Program-made: the position numbers and the translations under genes
Notes under the pieces: model-generated
Seen by the model: only the letters and a program-made list of their open reading frames with translations
The model's database searches: none
What the model was told of the DNA's origin: nothing
In this document: positions 1 through 11,770 of the stretch, piece by piece
Layout of the letters: each line of letters starts with the position of its first letter
Numbering within the stretch: the stretch's first letter is position 1
Source of the DNA: Cupriavidus taiwanensis
GTDB lineage: Bacteria; Pseudomonadota; Gammaproteobacteria; Burkholderiales; Burkholderiaceae
Assembly (NCBI RefSeq): GCF_900249755.1
Contig: NZ_LT976853.1
Span: 428,207-492,206 of the forward strand
Direction of reading: 5' to 3'
Length of the DNA stretch: 64,000 bases

Positions 1-589
<589 letters not shown>

Positions 590-606
590 GCCTGCGCCGA
601 TCCGAG

Positions 607-1503
607 ATGCGCCGCGCCGCCCGCCTTGTTCGCCGCCTTGCCCTGGCCACGGTGCTTGCCGTGCTGGCGCCGCTGTGCGCGCAGGCGCAGATGGCGAACG
701 GCAACGGCCAGTCGGGCGCGCGCGTGCGCTTCCAGGAGCAGGTGGTGATGCTGCCCAAGGCCGCGATCCCGTCGCGCATCGACCTGGAGGCCACGGTGTT
801 CAAGCCGGCCGGCGCGGGGCCGTTCCCGCTGGTGGTGATCAACCACGGCAAGGCCCCGGGCCGGCCCGCGATGCAGGGCCGCGCGCGCTTCCCGGCGCAG
901 AGCGTGGAGTTCCTGCGCCGCGGCTACGTCGTGGTGCTGCCGATGCGGCAGGGCTTTGCGCGCTCGGGCGGGGCCTATGTGGGCGGCAGCTGCGACATCG
1001 AGACCAACGGCATGATGCAGGCCGACGACGTCGTCGCCACGCTCGACTACATGGCCACGCAGCCCTATGTCGACATGGAGCGCATTGTCGTGATCGGCCA
1101 GTCGCACGGGGGGCTGACCACCATGGCGTTCAGCACCATCGCTTATCCGGGCGTGCGCGGCGTGGTCAATTTTGCCGGCGGGCTGCGAAACCTGAACTGC
1201 CCCGACTGGGAAGAGCGCCTGGTCGATGCCTTCGCCAGCTACGGCGCGCTGGCGCGCTATCCCTCGCTGTGGATCTATGGCGAGAATGACAGTTACTGGC
1301 CGGTGCCCTTGCCCGGCCGCATGTTCAACGCCTTCAAGGCGCGCGCCAGCGGCCCGGCTGCGCAGGCCCGGCTGGTCGACGTAGGCGAGTTCGGCGCCGA
1401 CTCGCACCGCCTGTTCAGCGCGCGCGAAGGCATCCCGGTGTGGCTGCCGGAGGTGGAGGACTTCTTCCGCTCGCTGGGGCTGCCCTTCGATCCGGGCACC
1501 TGA
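607..1503 (+). CDS. Secreted alpha/beta hydrolase, dienelactone hydrolase-like
   Basis: A 298-residue protein starting at ATG 607, 17 bases after the carboxylase gene. Residues 1-28 look like a signal peptide: an RR-rich start, a hydrophobic core of A, L and V, then A-Q-A-Q. The mature part has an alpha/beta hydrolase fold. It shows V-V-I-N-H-G-K (oxyanion region), nucleophile elbow G-Q-S-H-G-G with the likely catalytic Ser, and L-W-I-Y-G-E-N-D-S-Y followed by a late D-S-H-R that may supply Asp and His. Substrate is unknown. Position between mccB and the hydratase suggests cotranscription, but a periplasmic hydrolase has no obvious role in leucine catabolism, so it may be a passenger. Confidence 0.8.
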   Translation: MRRAARLVRRLALATVLAVLAPLCAQAQMANGNGQSGARVRFQEQVVMLPKAAIPSRIDLEATVFKPAGAGPFPLVVINHGKAPGRPAMQGRARFPAQSVEFLRRGYVVVLPMRQGFARSGGAYVGGSCDIETNGMMQADDVVATLDYMATQPYVDMERIVVIGQSHGGLTTMAFSTIAYPGVRGVVNFAGGLRNLNCPDWEERLVDAFASYGALARYPSLWIYGENDSYWPVPLPGRMFNAFKARASGPAAQARLVDVGEFGADSHRLFSAREGIPVWLPEVEDFFRSLGLPFDPGT

Positions 1504-1520
1504 GCCGCATCATCCCTCAT

Positions 1521-1538
1521 CCGCTATATCCGCTATAT
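1521..1538 (+). repeat. Two tandem 9-bp units CCGCTATAT
   Basis: Two exact copies of CCGCTATAT stand back to back just upstream of the hydratase ribosome-binding region (AACGGAG at 1544-1550). They are AT-richer than the surroundings. They may be simple slippage repeats. Confidence 0.7.
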
Positions 1539-1556
1539 CCGCCAACGGAGCGAACC

Positions 1557-2345
1557 ATGGAATTCACTGCCCTGACCGTCAATATCGCCAATCACGTCGC
1601 CACCGTCACGCTGAACCGGCCCGACGTGCGCAACGCCTTCAACGAGACCGTGATCGCCGAGCTGACCGGCGCCTTCCGCGCGCTCGGCGACATGGACGAG
1701 GTGCGCGCCATCGTGCTGGCCGGCAACGGCCCGGCCTTCTGCGCCGGCGCCGACCTGAACTGGATGAAGAAGATGGCGGGCTACTCCGACGACCAGAACC
1801 GCGCCGATGCGCTGACGCTGGCGCAGATGCTGCACACCATCTGGTCGTGCCCGCGCCCGGTGATCGCGCGCATCCAGGGCGACACCTACGCCGGCGGCAT
1901 GGGCCTGGTGGCCGCGTGCGATATCGCGGTGGCGGCCGAGCACGCGCATTTCTGCCTGTCCGAGGCCCGCCTGGGCCTGCTGCCCGCCACCATCAGCCCG
2001 TACGTGATCCGCGCCATGGGCGAGCAGGCCGCGCGCCGCTACTTCATCACCGCCGAGCGCTTCGACGCGGCCGAGGCGCTGCGCCTGGGCCTGCTGCATG
2101 CGGTGGTGCCGGCCGAGGCGCTGGATGCCAAGGTCGCCGAACTGACGGCCGCGCTGGTGGCCAACAGCCCCAACGCCGTGCGCGAGAGCAAGCGGCTGGT
2201 GCAGGACATCGCCGGGCGCGTGATCGACAACGACCTGCTGGCGGATACCGCCGACCGCATCGCGAAGATCCGGGCTTCCGAGGAAGGGCGCGAAGGGGTG
2301 AAGTCGTTCCTGGAGAAGCGCACGCCGTCGTGGCGGCCGGCTTGA
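1557..2345 (+). CDS. liuC: Enoyl-CoA hydratase/isomerase family, probable methylglutaconyl-CoA hydratase
   Basis: A 262-residue crotonase-fold protein starting at ATG 1557, with ACGGAG 6-7 bases upstream. Family marks are V-T-L-N-R-P-D-V-R-N-A-F near the N-terminus, the oxyanion-hole segment F-C-A-G-A-D-L-N-W-M-K around residue 62, and G-D-T-Y-A-G-G-M-G-L-V-A-A-C-D-I near residue 108. The start F-L-E-K-R-T-P-S-W is a typical crotonase C-terminus. Function is inferred from context: between carboxylase beta and alpha subunits and upstream of HMG-CoA lyase, the fitting reaction is hydration of 3-methylglutaconyl-CoA to HMG-CoA. Other crotonases look similar, so substrate is inferred. Confidence 0.87.
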   Translation: MEFTALTVNIANHVATVTLNRPDVRNAFNETVIAELTGAFRALGDMDEVRAIVLAGNGPAFCAGADLNWMKKMAGYSDDQNRADALTLAQMLHTIWSCPRPVIARIQGDTYAGGMGLVAACDIAVAAEHAHFCLSEARLGLLPATISPYVIRAMGEQAARRYFITAERFDAAEALRLGLLHAVVPAEALDAKVAELTAALVANSPNAVRESKRLVQDIAGRVIDNDLLADTADRIAKIRASEEGREGVKSFLEKRTPSWRPA

Positions 2346-2376
2346 GTTCCGCGCATCAGCTCGCCGCTGGTTTGCT

Positions 2377-2402
2377 CCCCTCTCCCGCGCGCGGGAGAGG
2401 GG
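2377..2402. repeat. 26-bp perfect palindrome, interspersed repeat copy
   Basis: CCCCTCTCCCGCG is followed at once by its exact reverse complement. Together with flanking bases 2364-2376, a 25-base stretch (2364-2388) is identical to 14893-14917 downstream of the metallo-hydrolase gene. Both copies follow the 3' end of a plus-strand gene, as expected of a mobile or terminator-associated repeat. Confidence 0.85.
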
Positions 2403-2499
2403 CCGGGGGTGAGGGCCGGCGCTCGCAAGAACGACGGCGGTCACTTCGTGGTGGCTTATGCCCTCTCCCCCAACCCCTACCCAGGAACCTTCGCTAAGC

Positions 2500-2533
2500 C
2501 TTTGATTTGGTTAGTGCCACCAAAAAATCAAAG
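2500..2533. repeat. Hairpin repeat, CTTTGATTT/AAATCAAAG arms
   Basis: Arms CTTTGATTTGGT and ACCAAAAAATCAAAG flank a short centre; pairing is complete apart from a three-base bulge. It is AT-richer than the neighbouring genes and lies between two GC-rich palindromes. Confidence 0.75.
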
Positions 2534-2539
2534 ACCACC

Positions 2540-2625
2540 GTCATTCCCGCGAAAGCGGGAACCCAGCGACTTTGAGAGGCGCTTGCGCTTCAAAGACACT
2601 GGGTCCCCGCCTACGCGGGGACGAC
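2540..2625. repeat. Nested palindromic element of the CATTCCCGCG...CGCGGGGACGAC type
   Basis: Two short hairpins (CCCGC-GAAA-GCGGG and CCCCGC-CTAC-GCGGGG) face each other in inverted orientation, sharing GTC...ACCCAG/CTGGGT...GAC ends. Between them lie CTTTGA and TCAAAG arms. The whole 86 bases could fold into one large structure. The arm sequence resembles short intergenic repeats common in beta- and gammaproteobacteria. Confidence 0.75.
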
Positions 2626-2672
2626 GTGTCGGTTACTGGGAGCAAGCCGGCATGGCCAGCGTGCGGGCTACG

Positions 2673-2692
2673 CTCTCCCGCAAGCGGGGGAG
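2673..2692. repeat. Short hairpin CTCTCCCGC-AA-GCGGGGGAG
   Basis: A short inverted repeat related in sequence to the 26-bp palindrome at 2377; its arms share CTCTCCCGC. Probably a degenerate further copy. Confidence 0.6.
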
Positions 2693-2964
2693 GGGAGTTT
2701 CCGCCGTGGCAGGCGAAGGCGCGACGCATCAAATAAAGTCCGCATGAGGTTGCGTGGAGATGGCAGCACGCTAACCACAAGCGCATGGCTTCTTGCTCAC
2801 AACGTTCGCCAAATCCCGTCAACGCCACGCCAACCGCAAAAATCCGGCGGCATTGCCAAGCCCGGCAGGACCTTCCTAACATGACCCTCCCCAACCCGTC
2901 CGCACCGTCGCACTGCCCGCGCTAGCCGGCAGCCAGCGCGGACGGCCAACCAAGGAGGGCTCTC

Positions 2965-4377
2965 TTGGACCACCTGTCCCTTTCCCCAGGCAACGGCACG
3001 CCGTCGCTGGGCCAGCGCAGCCGCGCGGCGGTCTGGCACCCGTGCACGCGCCTGCGTCCCGACGACGACGCCGTGCCGCTGGCGATCGTGCGCGGCGAAG
3101 GCCCGTGGCTGCACGATGCCGACGGCCAGCGCTATTTCGACGCCACCAGTTCTTGGTGGGTCAACCTGTTCGGCCATGCCAACCCGCGCATCAACGCCGC
3201 GCTGGCGCGCCAGCTGGAGACGCTCGAGCACGTGATGCTGGCGGGCTGCACGCACGCGCCCGCGGTGGAGCTGGCCGAGCGCCTGTCGGCGCTGACCGGC
3301 GGTGCGCTGGGCAATGTGTTCTACGCCTCGGACGGCGCCTCGGCGGTCGAGATCGCGCTGAAGATGAGCTTCCACTACTGGCGCAACACCGGCCTGCCGG
3401 CCAAGCGCGAGTTCGCCTGCCTGCGCCACGGCTACCACGGCGAAACCGTGGGCGCGCTCGCGGTGACCGACGTGGAGATCTTCCGCGACGCCTACGACGC
3501 GCTGATCCGCCGCGCGCATGTGGTGATGTCGCCCGATGCCCGGCAGGCGCGCCGCGGCGAGTCCGCTGCCGATGTCGCGGCGCGCGCGCTGGCGGAGCTC
3601 GAGGCGCTGCTGCGCGAGCGTGCCGGCACCATTGCCGCGCTGATCGTCGAGCCGCTGGTGCAGGGCGCCGCCGGCATGGCGATGCACGACCCGTCCTACC
3701 TCGACGGCGCGCGCGCGCTGTGCGACCGCTACCGCGTCCACCTGATCGCCGACGAGATCGCGGTGGGCTGCGGCCGCACCGGCACCTTCTTCGCGTGGGA
3801 GCAGTCGCGCGCCGAGGAAGCCCCGTTGCCGCCGCACCTGTGGCCGGACTTCCTGTGCCTGTCCAAGGGCATCAGCGGCGGCTACCTGCCGCTGTCGCTG
3901 GTGCTGTCGCGCCCGGAAATCCAGCGCGCCTTCGTCGCCGACGAACTGGCGCGCAGCTTCCTGCATTCGCATTCGTACACCGGCAACCCGCTCGCCTGCC
4001 GCGCGGCGCTGGCCACGCTGGACCTGTTCGCGCAGGACGAGGTGCTGGCGCGCAACCGCGAGCGCGCGCAATGGCTGGCCGACGGCATGGCCGCGCTGGC
4101 GGCCGACGCGCGCGTGCGGCATGTGCGCCAGCGTGGCCTGATCTGGGCCGCCGATGTGCGCGACGAGGTGGCCGGCGCCGGCTTTGCCGCGCGCTTCCAC
4201 CACGCCGCGCGCGCGCGCGAACTGCTGGTGCGCCCGATCGGCAATACCCTCTACGTGATGCCGCCCTACGTCTTCGACGCCGCGCAGGCGCGCTTGCTGG
4301 GCCAGCAGATGCTGGCCACGCTCGACGATGTGACCGTGACAACGGATGCGGGCAAGGAGGTGCGCCATGCTGCTTGA
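2965..4377 (+). CDS. bioA: Adenosylmethionine-8-amino-7-oxononanoate aminotransferase
   Basis: PLP-dependent class III aminotransferase converting 7-keto-8-aminopelargonate to 7,8-diaminopelargonate, with SAM as amino donor. The start is TTG 2965, chosen because AAGGAGG lies exactly six bases upstream and the first in-frame ATG would remove the conserved N-terminus. The 470 residues include W-H-P-C-T near residue 24, [20 protein letters not shown] (cofactor phosphate binding), [13 protein letters not shown] and the PLP lysine K301 in L-S-K-G-I-S-G-G. It overlaps bioF by 11 bases, so bioA-F-D-B is one translationally coupled operon. Confidence 0.96.
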   Translation: MDHLSLSPGNGTPSLGQRSRAAVWHPCTRLRPDDDAVPLAIVRGEGPWLHDADGQRYFDATSSWWVNLFGHANPRINAALARQLETLEHVMLAGCTHAPAVELAERLSALTGGALGNVFYASDGASAVEIALKMSFHYWRNTGLPAKREFACLRHGYHGETVGALAVTDVEIFRDAYDALIRRAHVVMSPDARQARRGESAADVAARALAELEALLRERAGTIAALIVEPLVQGAAGMAMHDPSYLDGARALCDRYRVHLIADEIAVGCGRTGTFFAWEQSRAEEAPLPPHLWPDFLCLSKGISGGYLPLSLVLSRPEIQRAFVADELARSFLHSHSYTGNPLACRAALATLDLFAQDEVLARNRERAQWLADGMAALAADARVRHVRQRGLIWAADVRDEVAGAGFAARFHHAARARELLVRPIGNTLYVMPPYVFDAAQARLLGQQMLATLDDVTVTTDAGKEVRHAA

Positions 4378-5581
4378 ACAACTGAAGCAGGCTGCGGCGC
4401 AGCGCCACGCGCTGGCGCTGACGCGCCGCCGCCGCATCGCGCACACCGCCTGCGCGCCGCACCAGGCGGTGGGCGAGGACGGCACCGCGGCGGCATCGCT
4501 GCTGACCTTCTGCAGCAACGACTACCTCGGGCTGGCCAACCACCCGCAGGTGATCGCCGCGCTGGTGGAAGGGGCGCAGCGCTATGGCGCCGGCAGCGGC
4601 GCCTCGCACCTGGTCAGCGGCCATTCGATCGCGCACGCGCGGCTGGAGGCCGAGCTGGCGCGCTGGTTCGCGCCGCACATCGCACAGGCGCGCGCGCTGT
4701 ACTTCTGCACCGGCTACATGGCCAACATGGCGGTGCTGACCGCGCTGGGCACGGCCGGGGCGACGCTGTTCTGCGAGTCGCTCAACCATGCCTCGCTGAT
4801 CGACGGCGCCCGGCTGGCGCGCGCCGACGTGCAGCGCTACCCGCACTGCGACACCGGCGCGCTGGCAGCGCTGCTCGCGGCCAGCCCCAGCGCGCGCAAG
4901 CTGATCGTCACCGACAGCGTATTCAGCATGGACGGCAACGTCGCGCCGCTGCGCCAGCTGCTGGCGCTGGCCGAGCGTCATGACGCCTGGATCATCGTCG
5001 ACGATGCGCACGGCTTCGGCGTGCTCGGCGAGCACGGGCATGGCGTGCTGGAAGCGCTGGGACTGTCGTCCGAACGCCTGATCTATATCGGCACGCTCGG
5101 CAAGGCCGCGGGCGTGGCGGGCGCCTTCGTCGCCGCGCACGAGACCATCGTCGAGCACCTGGTCAACACCGCGCGGCCGTATATCTACACCACTGCCGCG
5201 CCGCCCGCGGTCGCGCATGCGCTGCTGGCGAGCCTGGCCATCATCGAAGGCGAAGAGGGACGGCAACGCCGCGCACAACTGGCGCGCTGCATCGCGCTGC
5301 TGCGCGAGGGGCTGGCCCGGCTGGCCGCGATCGCGGGCTGGACCCTGGGCGACAGCCAGACCGCGGTGCAGCCGCTGATCGTCGGCGACAACGGTGCCGC
5401 GCTGGCGCTGTCGGCCACGCTGGAGGCCGACGGCATCCGCGTCGGCGCGATCCGCCCGCCGACCGTGCCCGAGGGCACCGCGCGGCTGCGCATCACGCTG
5501 TCGGCGGCGCACACCGAAGACGATGTGCGGCGCCTGCTCGATGCACTGGGCGCCGCCGTGGCGCAGCGGGAGGCCGCATGA
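4367..5581 (+). CDS. bioF: 8-amino-7-oxononanoate synthase
   Basis: Condenses pimeloyl thioester with alanine to give 7-keto-8-aminopelargonate, a PLP enzyme of the alpha-oxoamine synthase family. ATG 4367 is preferred over an in-frame ATG at 4346 because GGCAAGGAGG sits just upstream and M-L-L-E-Q-L is a normal start. The 404 residues show [36 protein letters not shown] and the PLP lysine K246 in G-T-L-G-K-A. It overlaps bioA (11 bases) and bioD (ATGA). Confidence 0.96.
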   Translation: MLLEQLKQAAAQRHALALTRRRRIAHTACAPHQAVGEDGTAAASLLTFCSNDYLGLANHPQVIAALVEGAQRYGAGSGASHLVSGHSIAHARLEAELARWFAPHIAQARALYFCTGYMANMAVLTALGTAGATLFCESLNHASLIDGARLARADVQRYPHCDTGALAALLAASPSARKLIVTDSVFSMDGNVAPLRQLLALAERHDAWIIVDDAHGFGVLGEHGHGVLEALGLSSERLIYIGTLGKAAGVAGAFVAAHETIVEHLVNTARPYIYTTAAPPAVAHALLASLAIIEGEEGRQRRAQLARCIALLREGLARLAAIAGWTLGDSQTAVQPLIVGDNGAALALSATLEADGIRVGAIRPPTVPEGTARLRITLSAAHTEDDVRRLLDALGAAVAQREAA

Positions 5582-6327
5582 GCACCCCCGTTACTCACAT
5601 GGCGCCTTTCGCCTGCTTCGTCACCGGCACCGACACCGGCATCGGCAAGACCCACGCCAGTGCCACGCTGCTGCATGCGCTGCATCGCGCCGGCTACCGC
5701 ACCGCGGGCATGAAGCCCGTGGCCAGCGGCAGCGAATGGCGCGACGGCCACTGGCACAACGACGACGTGGCGCAGCTGCGCGCCGCCAGCTCGTTGAACG
5801 TGCCGCTGGGCCAGACCTGCCCGTTCCTGCTGCGCACGCCGTGCTCGCCGCACCTGGCGGCCGCGCACGAAGGCGTGCGCATCACGCGCGCGCCGATCCG
5901 CGCTGCCTTCGACGCGCTGCGCCGCCAGGCCGACGCGGTGGTGGTCGAGGGCGTGGGCGGCTTCAACGTGCCGCTCGACAGCGGCGCGGTGCGCTGGAAC
6001 ACCGCCGACCTTGCCGTGATGCTGGCGGTACCGGTGGTGCTGGTGGTCGGCATCCGGCTCGGCTGCCTGAACCACGCCATGCTGACCGCCGAAGCCATCC
6101 GCGCGCGCGGCCTGCCGCTGGCCGGCTGGATCGCCAACCGGGTCGATCCCGGCATGCTGCTGGCCGACGAGAACATCGCCACGCTGCACGCGTCGCTGGA
6201 CGCGCCGTGCCTGGGCGAACTGCCGTGGCAACTGGCGCCCGCGGCCGCGGCGGACCGGCTCGACCTTGCGCCGCTGTTGACGGCCGCCTCCCGCTACCAG
6301 ACCGAGGCCACTGGCCTGGCTGCCTGA
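5578..6327 (+). CDS. bioD: Dethiobiotin synthetase
   Basis: ATP-dependent carboxylation and ring closure of 7,8-diaminopelargonate to dethiobiotin. 249 residues. The P-loop [10 protein letters not shown] lies near residue 17; M-K-P-V-A-S-G and [12 protein letters not shown] are the other expected motifs. Starts with the ATGA overlap of the bioF stop. The short gap to bioB (22 bases) keeps it in the same operon. Confidence 0.95.
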   Translation: MSTPVTHMAPFACFVTGTDTGIGKTHASATLLHALHRAGYRTAGMKPVASGSEWRDGHWHNDDVAQLRAASSLNVPLGQTCPFLLRTPCSPHLAAAHEGVRITRAPIRAAFDALRRQADAVVVEGVGGFNVPLDSGAVRWNTADLAVMLAVPVVLVVGIRLGCLNHAMLTAEAIRARGLPLAGWIANRVDPGMLLADENIATLHASLDAPCLGELPWQLAPAAAADRLDLAPLLTAASRYQTEATGLAA

Positions 6328-6349
6328 AAACAACAAGATTCCATTGACC

Positions 6350-7372
6350 ATGACCCAAGCCCACACCGTTACCACCATCTCCGCCGAATCGCTGCGCCAG
6401 ACTGCACGCCAGCATGCCTTGCCCGACGATGCCAAATGGCGCGTCGATGACGTCGCCGCGCTGTTCGCGCTGCCGTTCAACGACCTGCTGTTCCGCGCCC
6501 AGCAAGTGCATCGCGAGCATTTCGATGCCAACACCGTGCAGCTGTCGACGCTGCTGTCGATCAAGACCGGCGGCTGCGAAGAGGATTGCGGCTACTGCCC
6601 GCAGAGCGCGCACCACGATGCCGGCGTCAAAGCCGAGAAGCTGATGGCGCTGGAGGAAGTGCTCGACGCCGCGCGCGCGGCCAAGGCCAATGGGGCCACC
6701 CGCTTCTGCATGGGCGCCGCCTGGCGCAGCCCCAAGGACCGCCACCTGGAGCCGGTGATGGACATGGTGCGCGAGGTCAAGGCGATGGGCCTGGAGACCT
6801 GCGTCACGCTGGGCATGCTCAAGGCCGAGCAGGCGCAGCAGTTGAAGGATGCGGGGCTGGACTACTACAACCACAACCTGGACACCTCGCCCGAGTTCTA
6901 CGGCAAGATCATCACCACCCGCACCTACCAGGACCGGCTCGACACCATCGGCCATGTGCGCGATGCCGGCATCAATGTCTGCTGCGGCGGCATCGTCGGC
7001 ATGGGCGAATCGCGCGAGGCGCGCGCCGGGCTGATCGCGCAGCTGGCCAACATGGACCCGTATCCGGAGTCGGTGCCGATCAATAACCTGGTGCAGGTCG
7101 AGGGCACGCCGCTGGCCGGCACCGAGGCGCTGGACCTGTTCGAGTTCGTCCGCACCATCGCGGTGGCGCGCATCACCATGCCCGGCGCGATGGTGCGCCT
7201 GTCGGCGGGCCGCGAGGCCATGGACGAAGCGCTGCAGGCGCTGTGCTTCATGGCCGGCGCCAATTCGATCTTCTACGGCGACAAGCTGCTGACCACCGGC
7301 AACCCGCAGGCCGACCGCGATCGCGCGCTGCTGGCGCGCCTCGACATCCGCGCCGAAGGCCACGCGGGATGA
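6350..7372 (+). CDS. bioB: Biotin synthase (radical SAM)
   Basis: Inserts sulfur into dethiobiotin using a [4Fe-4S] radical-SAM cluster and an auxiliary [2Fe-2S] cluster. ATG 6350 is chosen; a TTG six bases earlier is also in frame. The 340 residues carry the radical-SAM triad C76-x3-C80-x2-C83 in [10 protein letters not shown]. They also carry [19 protein letters not shown] and the late [14 protein letters not shown] segment. Last gene of the biotin operon; 71 bases on begins the biotinylated carboxylase subunit. Confidence 0.97.
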   Translation: MTQAHTVTTISAESLRQTARQHALPDDAKWRVDDVAALFALPFNDLLFRAQQVHREHFDANTVQLSTLLSIKTGGCEEDCGYCPQSAHHDAGVKAEKLMALEEVLDAARAAKANGATRFCMGAAWRSPKDRHLEPVMDMVREVKAMGLETCVTLGMLKAEQAQQLKDAGLDYYNHNLDTSPEFYGKIITTRTYQDRLDTIGHVRDAGINVCCGGIVGMGESREARAGLIAQLANMDPYPESVPINNLVQVEGTPLAGTEALDLFEFVRTIAVARITMPGAMVRLSAGREAMDEALQALCFMAGANSIFYGDKLLTTGNPQADRDRALLARLDIRAEGHAG

Positions 7373-7443
7373 CGCGGTAGAAAAGTGCCCGCTGGACGGC
7401 GCGCCGCCGTAAGATCCCATCCATGGGATAACGAGGAGGGCGC

Positions 7444-9462
<2,019 letters not shown>

Positions 9463-9630
9463 GCCTGCGGCTACGGGATCGGCGTCACGGCGCCGGGCCC
9501 GGAAACAGCAGAGCGGGTGCGGGGCCTCGGGTATGACTTTTCCCCCGGAAATTTGAGATAGCTCCTACGCAGGGGCTTGATGCGTCGTGGCTAGAATTGC
9601 TGAACCTCAGCCTGTCACCTCGCCTTAGCC

Positions 9631-10596
9631 ATGCTGCGCACGCTTTGCCGGATCCTTCTCTTGGCCTTGCTGACTTCCGGCACCGCCGGTGCGGTGTGCA
9701 CCGGCACCGGCGTCAGCTCGACCATGGCGCTGCCCGCCAGCCTCACGGTTGCGCGGGACCTGCCCAACGGCAGCATCCTCTTCGACACCGGCTGGGTCGG
9801 CAGCAGCTCGGCGTACATCGTATGCGATCCGCTCGAAACCTGGAGCTATGGCTATGCCGTGCCGATGACGCCTGCGGCTGGCGTCGGCGTCTATGAAACC
9901 GGCGTCCCCGGCATCGGCATCCGCACCGGATGGTCGAACACGCTCAGCGCGCAGCCGGCCGACATCACCCAGTCCATGGTGCAGAACTGGCCGCGTGCGC
10001 AGCAGACGCTGCCCAATATGCGGGGCGCCTATCTGCCGCCGGCCCTGTATCGCGTCCAGCTGATCAAGACCGGGCCGATCACGCCCGGCGTCATCGCATT
10101 CCAGAATCCCACCGCGACGTCCGTCTATGGCGGCATCGTCGCCACCGCGACCAACTTCACCAGCACGCAGGTCAATATCCGGACCGCAGGCTGCCGCGTC
10201 ACCAACAGCAACATCATCGTCACGCTGCCGAAGGCAAGCGCGCAGGGCTTCGGCGGCGTCGGGTCGACACAAGGGGCGACGTCGTTCAGCATTCCGCTGG
10301 TTTGCGATGCCGGCATCAGCATTGCCTACGAACTGGACGGGCCGGCGGACCCATCGAATGCCCCCGGCGTGCTGGCCAACCAGGCGGGCAGCGACATGGC
10401 CACCGGCGTTGGCGTACAGGTGCTGCAAGCCAATGCCCCGGTGTCGCTGGGCGTGGTGTCGTCTCCGTATCTGCGCACCACTAGCGACAACGAGACCGTC
10501 AGCATTCCGATGACCGCACGGTATTTCAAGACCAGCCAGGTGGTCACAAGCGGGCGCGTGAACGCCATTGCGACGCTGAACATGAACTACCAGTAG
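9631..10596 (+). CDS. Fimbrial adhesin-like secreted protein
   Basis: A 321-residue protein with a clear signal peptide (L-L-L-A-L-L-T-S-G-T-A-G-A before V-C-T-G-T). It appears to have two parts. The N-terminal region of about 150 residues is rich in W, Y, G and S, like receptor-binding domains of type 1-type tip adhesins. The C-terminal pilin-like region has paired Cys (A-G-C-R-V, V-C-D-A-G) and ends in the beta-strand pattern G-R-V-N-A-I-A-T-L-N-M-N-Y-Q. No chaperone, usher or major pilin gene is next to it, so it would depend on an assembly system elsewhere. A spore-coat-U-like secreted protein is the alternative. Confidence 0.72.
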   Translation: MLRTLCRILLLALLTSGTAGAVCTGTGVSSTMALPASLTVARDLPNGSILFDTGWVGSSSAYIVCDPLETWSYGYAVPMTPAAGVGVYETGVPGIGIRTGWSNTLSAQPADITQSMVQNWPRAQQTLPNMRGAYLPPALYRVQLIKTGPITPGVIAFQNPTATSVYGGIVATATNFTSTQVNIRTAGCRVTNSNIIVTLPKASAQGFGGVGSTQGATSFSIPLVCDAGISIAYELDGPADPSNAPGVLANQAGSDMATGVGVQVLQANAPVSLGVVSSPYLRTTSDNETVSIPMTARYFKTSQVVTSGRVNAIATLNMNYQ

Positions 10597-10652
10597 TTGC
10601 CCCGCGCCGCGCGGCGCCGCCGCGCCGGGCGCGCTAGCCGCAACAATCCACC

Positions 10653-10691
10653 AAATGCCCCGACACGGCGGCCCGCCGGTACGGGGCATTT
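10653..10691 (+). terminator. Probable terminator after the adhesin gene
   Basis: Perfect arms AAATGCCCCG (10653-10662) and CGGGGCATTT (10682-10691), followed by one further T, enclose an inner GC-rich hairpin (GGCGG/CCGCC). It lies 57 bases after the adhesin stop and before the reductase start. The A and T tracts at its two sides would let it work in either direction. Confidence 0.7.
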
Positions 10692-10779
10692 TCCATTGGC
10701 GGCGTTCCCGCCATTCGCCCCCGCGGCGCATTCCTCTGCCAAAATAGCCCTTTGCACTACCAGAATCGCTGGAGACACC

Positions 10780-11721
10780 ATGAAGTTGCAGTTGTACGTT
10801 CCCGATGGCCGTTACGACCCATGGATCGAAGGTTTCGCCGAGGCGCTGCCCGAAGCCACATGCGTGACCTGGGACGACAGCCGCGGCGAATCGGCCGATT
10901 ACGCCGTGGTCTGGCGCCCGCCCGTCGAGATGCTGCGCGGCCGCACCGACCTGAAGGCGGTGTTCAACCTCGGTGCCGGCGTCGACGGCATCCTGCGCCT
11001 GCGCGACGAGGACCCGCAGGCGCTGCCGGCCGGCGTGCCGATCGTGCGGCTGGACGATGCCGGCATGGCCACGCAGATGGCCGAATACGTCACCTCCGCC
11101 GTGCTGCGCTATTTCCGCCGGCTGGACGATTACGCCGCACAGGCGCAGGCCGGCAAGTGGAAATTCCTTAAACCGTACCGCCGCGAAGACTTCACCATCG
11201 GCGTGATGGGCGTCGGCACGCTGGGAACGCATATCGCGCGCACGCTGGCCGGCTTCGGCTTCCCGGTGCGCGGCTGGAGCCGCACCGCGCGCGCCATCGA
11301 GGGCGTGGTCGGATTCCACGGCGATGCCGGGCGCGCACCGTTCCTGCAGGGCTTGCGCGTGCTGGTCAATGTGCTGCCGCTGACCCCGCAGACCGAGAAC
11401 ATCCTGAACGGCGAACTGTTCGGCAAGCTGGCGCAGGGCGCCTACGTGATCAATGTCGCGCGCGGCCAGCACCTGGTCGAAGCCGACCTGCTCGCCGCGG
11501 TGCAGGCCGGCCAGGTCGCGGGGGCTACGCTGGACGTATTCCGCACCGAGCCGCTGCCTGCGGAACACCCGTTCTGGCAGGAGCCGCGCATCACCATTAC
11601 CCCCCATATTTCGGCGCTGACGCTGCGCGAGGACAGCATCGCGCAGATCGCCGGCAAGATCCGCGCGCTGCGCGCCGGCCAGCCGATCGCGGGCGTGGTC
11701 GACCTGCAGCGCGGCTACTGA
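10780..11721 (+). CDS. ghrA: Glyoxylate/hydroxypyruvate reductase A, D-2-hydroxyacid dehydrogenase family
   Basis: NAD(P)H-dependent reductase of glyoxylate and hydroxypyruvate by homology. ATG 10780 follows CGCTGGAGAC. The 313 residues show the short GhrA type: F-N-L-G-A-G-V-D-G-I-L near residue 64, nucleotide-binding G-V-M-G-V-G-T-L-G-T-H-I-A, and V-I-N-V-A-R-G-Q-H-L-V with the substrate Arg. The region T-P-H-I-S-A-L-T carries the catalytic His, with Glu in F-R-T-E-P-L-P. It sits 49 bases before HMG-CoA lyase on the same strand, though no pathway link is evident. Confidence 0.88.
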   Translation: MKLQLYVPDGRYDPWIEGFAEALPEATCVTWDDSRGESADYAVVWRPPVEMLRGRTDLKAVFNLGAGVDGILRLRDEDPQALPAGVPIVRLDDAGMATQMAEYVTSAVLRYFRRLDDYAAQAQAGKWKFLKPYRREDFTIGVMGVGTLGTHIARTLAGFGFPVRGWSRTARAIEGVVGFHGDAGRAPFLQGLRVLVNVLPLTPQTENILNGELFGKLAQGAYVINVARGQHLVEADLLAAVQAGQVAGATLDVFRTEPLPAEHPFWQEPRITITPHISALTLREDSIAQIAGKIRALRAGQPIAGVVDLQRGY

Positions 11722-11770
11722 GCCGCCAGACCAGCCCCATACGCCACCGAACAAACGACAGGAGACAGCC

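Larger units (their letters stand above)
2346..2964. other. Non-coding spacer between liuC and bioA, built of palindromic repeats
   Basis: About 620 bases without a convincing gene. The first ~350 bases are a string of palindromes (listed separately). The last ~270 bases are not repetitive and should hold the bioA promoter, but no clean -35/-10 pair or biotin repressor operator was recognised. A strong AAGGAGG ribosome-binding site ends the spacer at 2952-2958. Confidence 0.75.

Noticed and set aside
2797..4518. Large minus-strand frame across bioA
   Set aside because: Arg/His/Ala-rich shadow of the high-GC bioA gene; no domain or ribosome-binding site.
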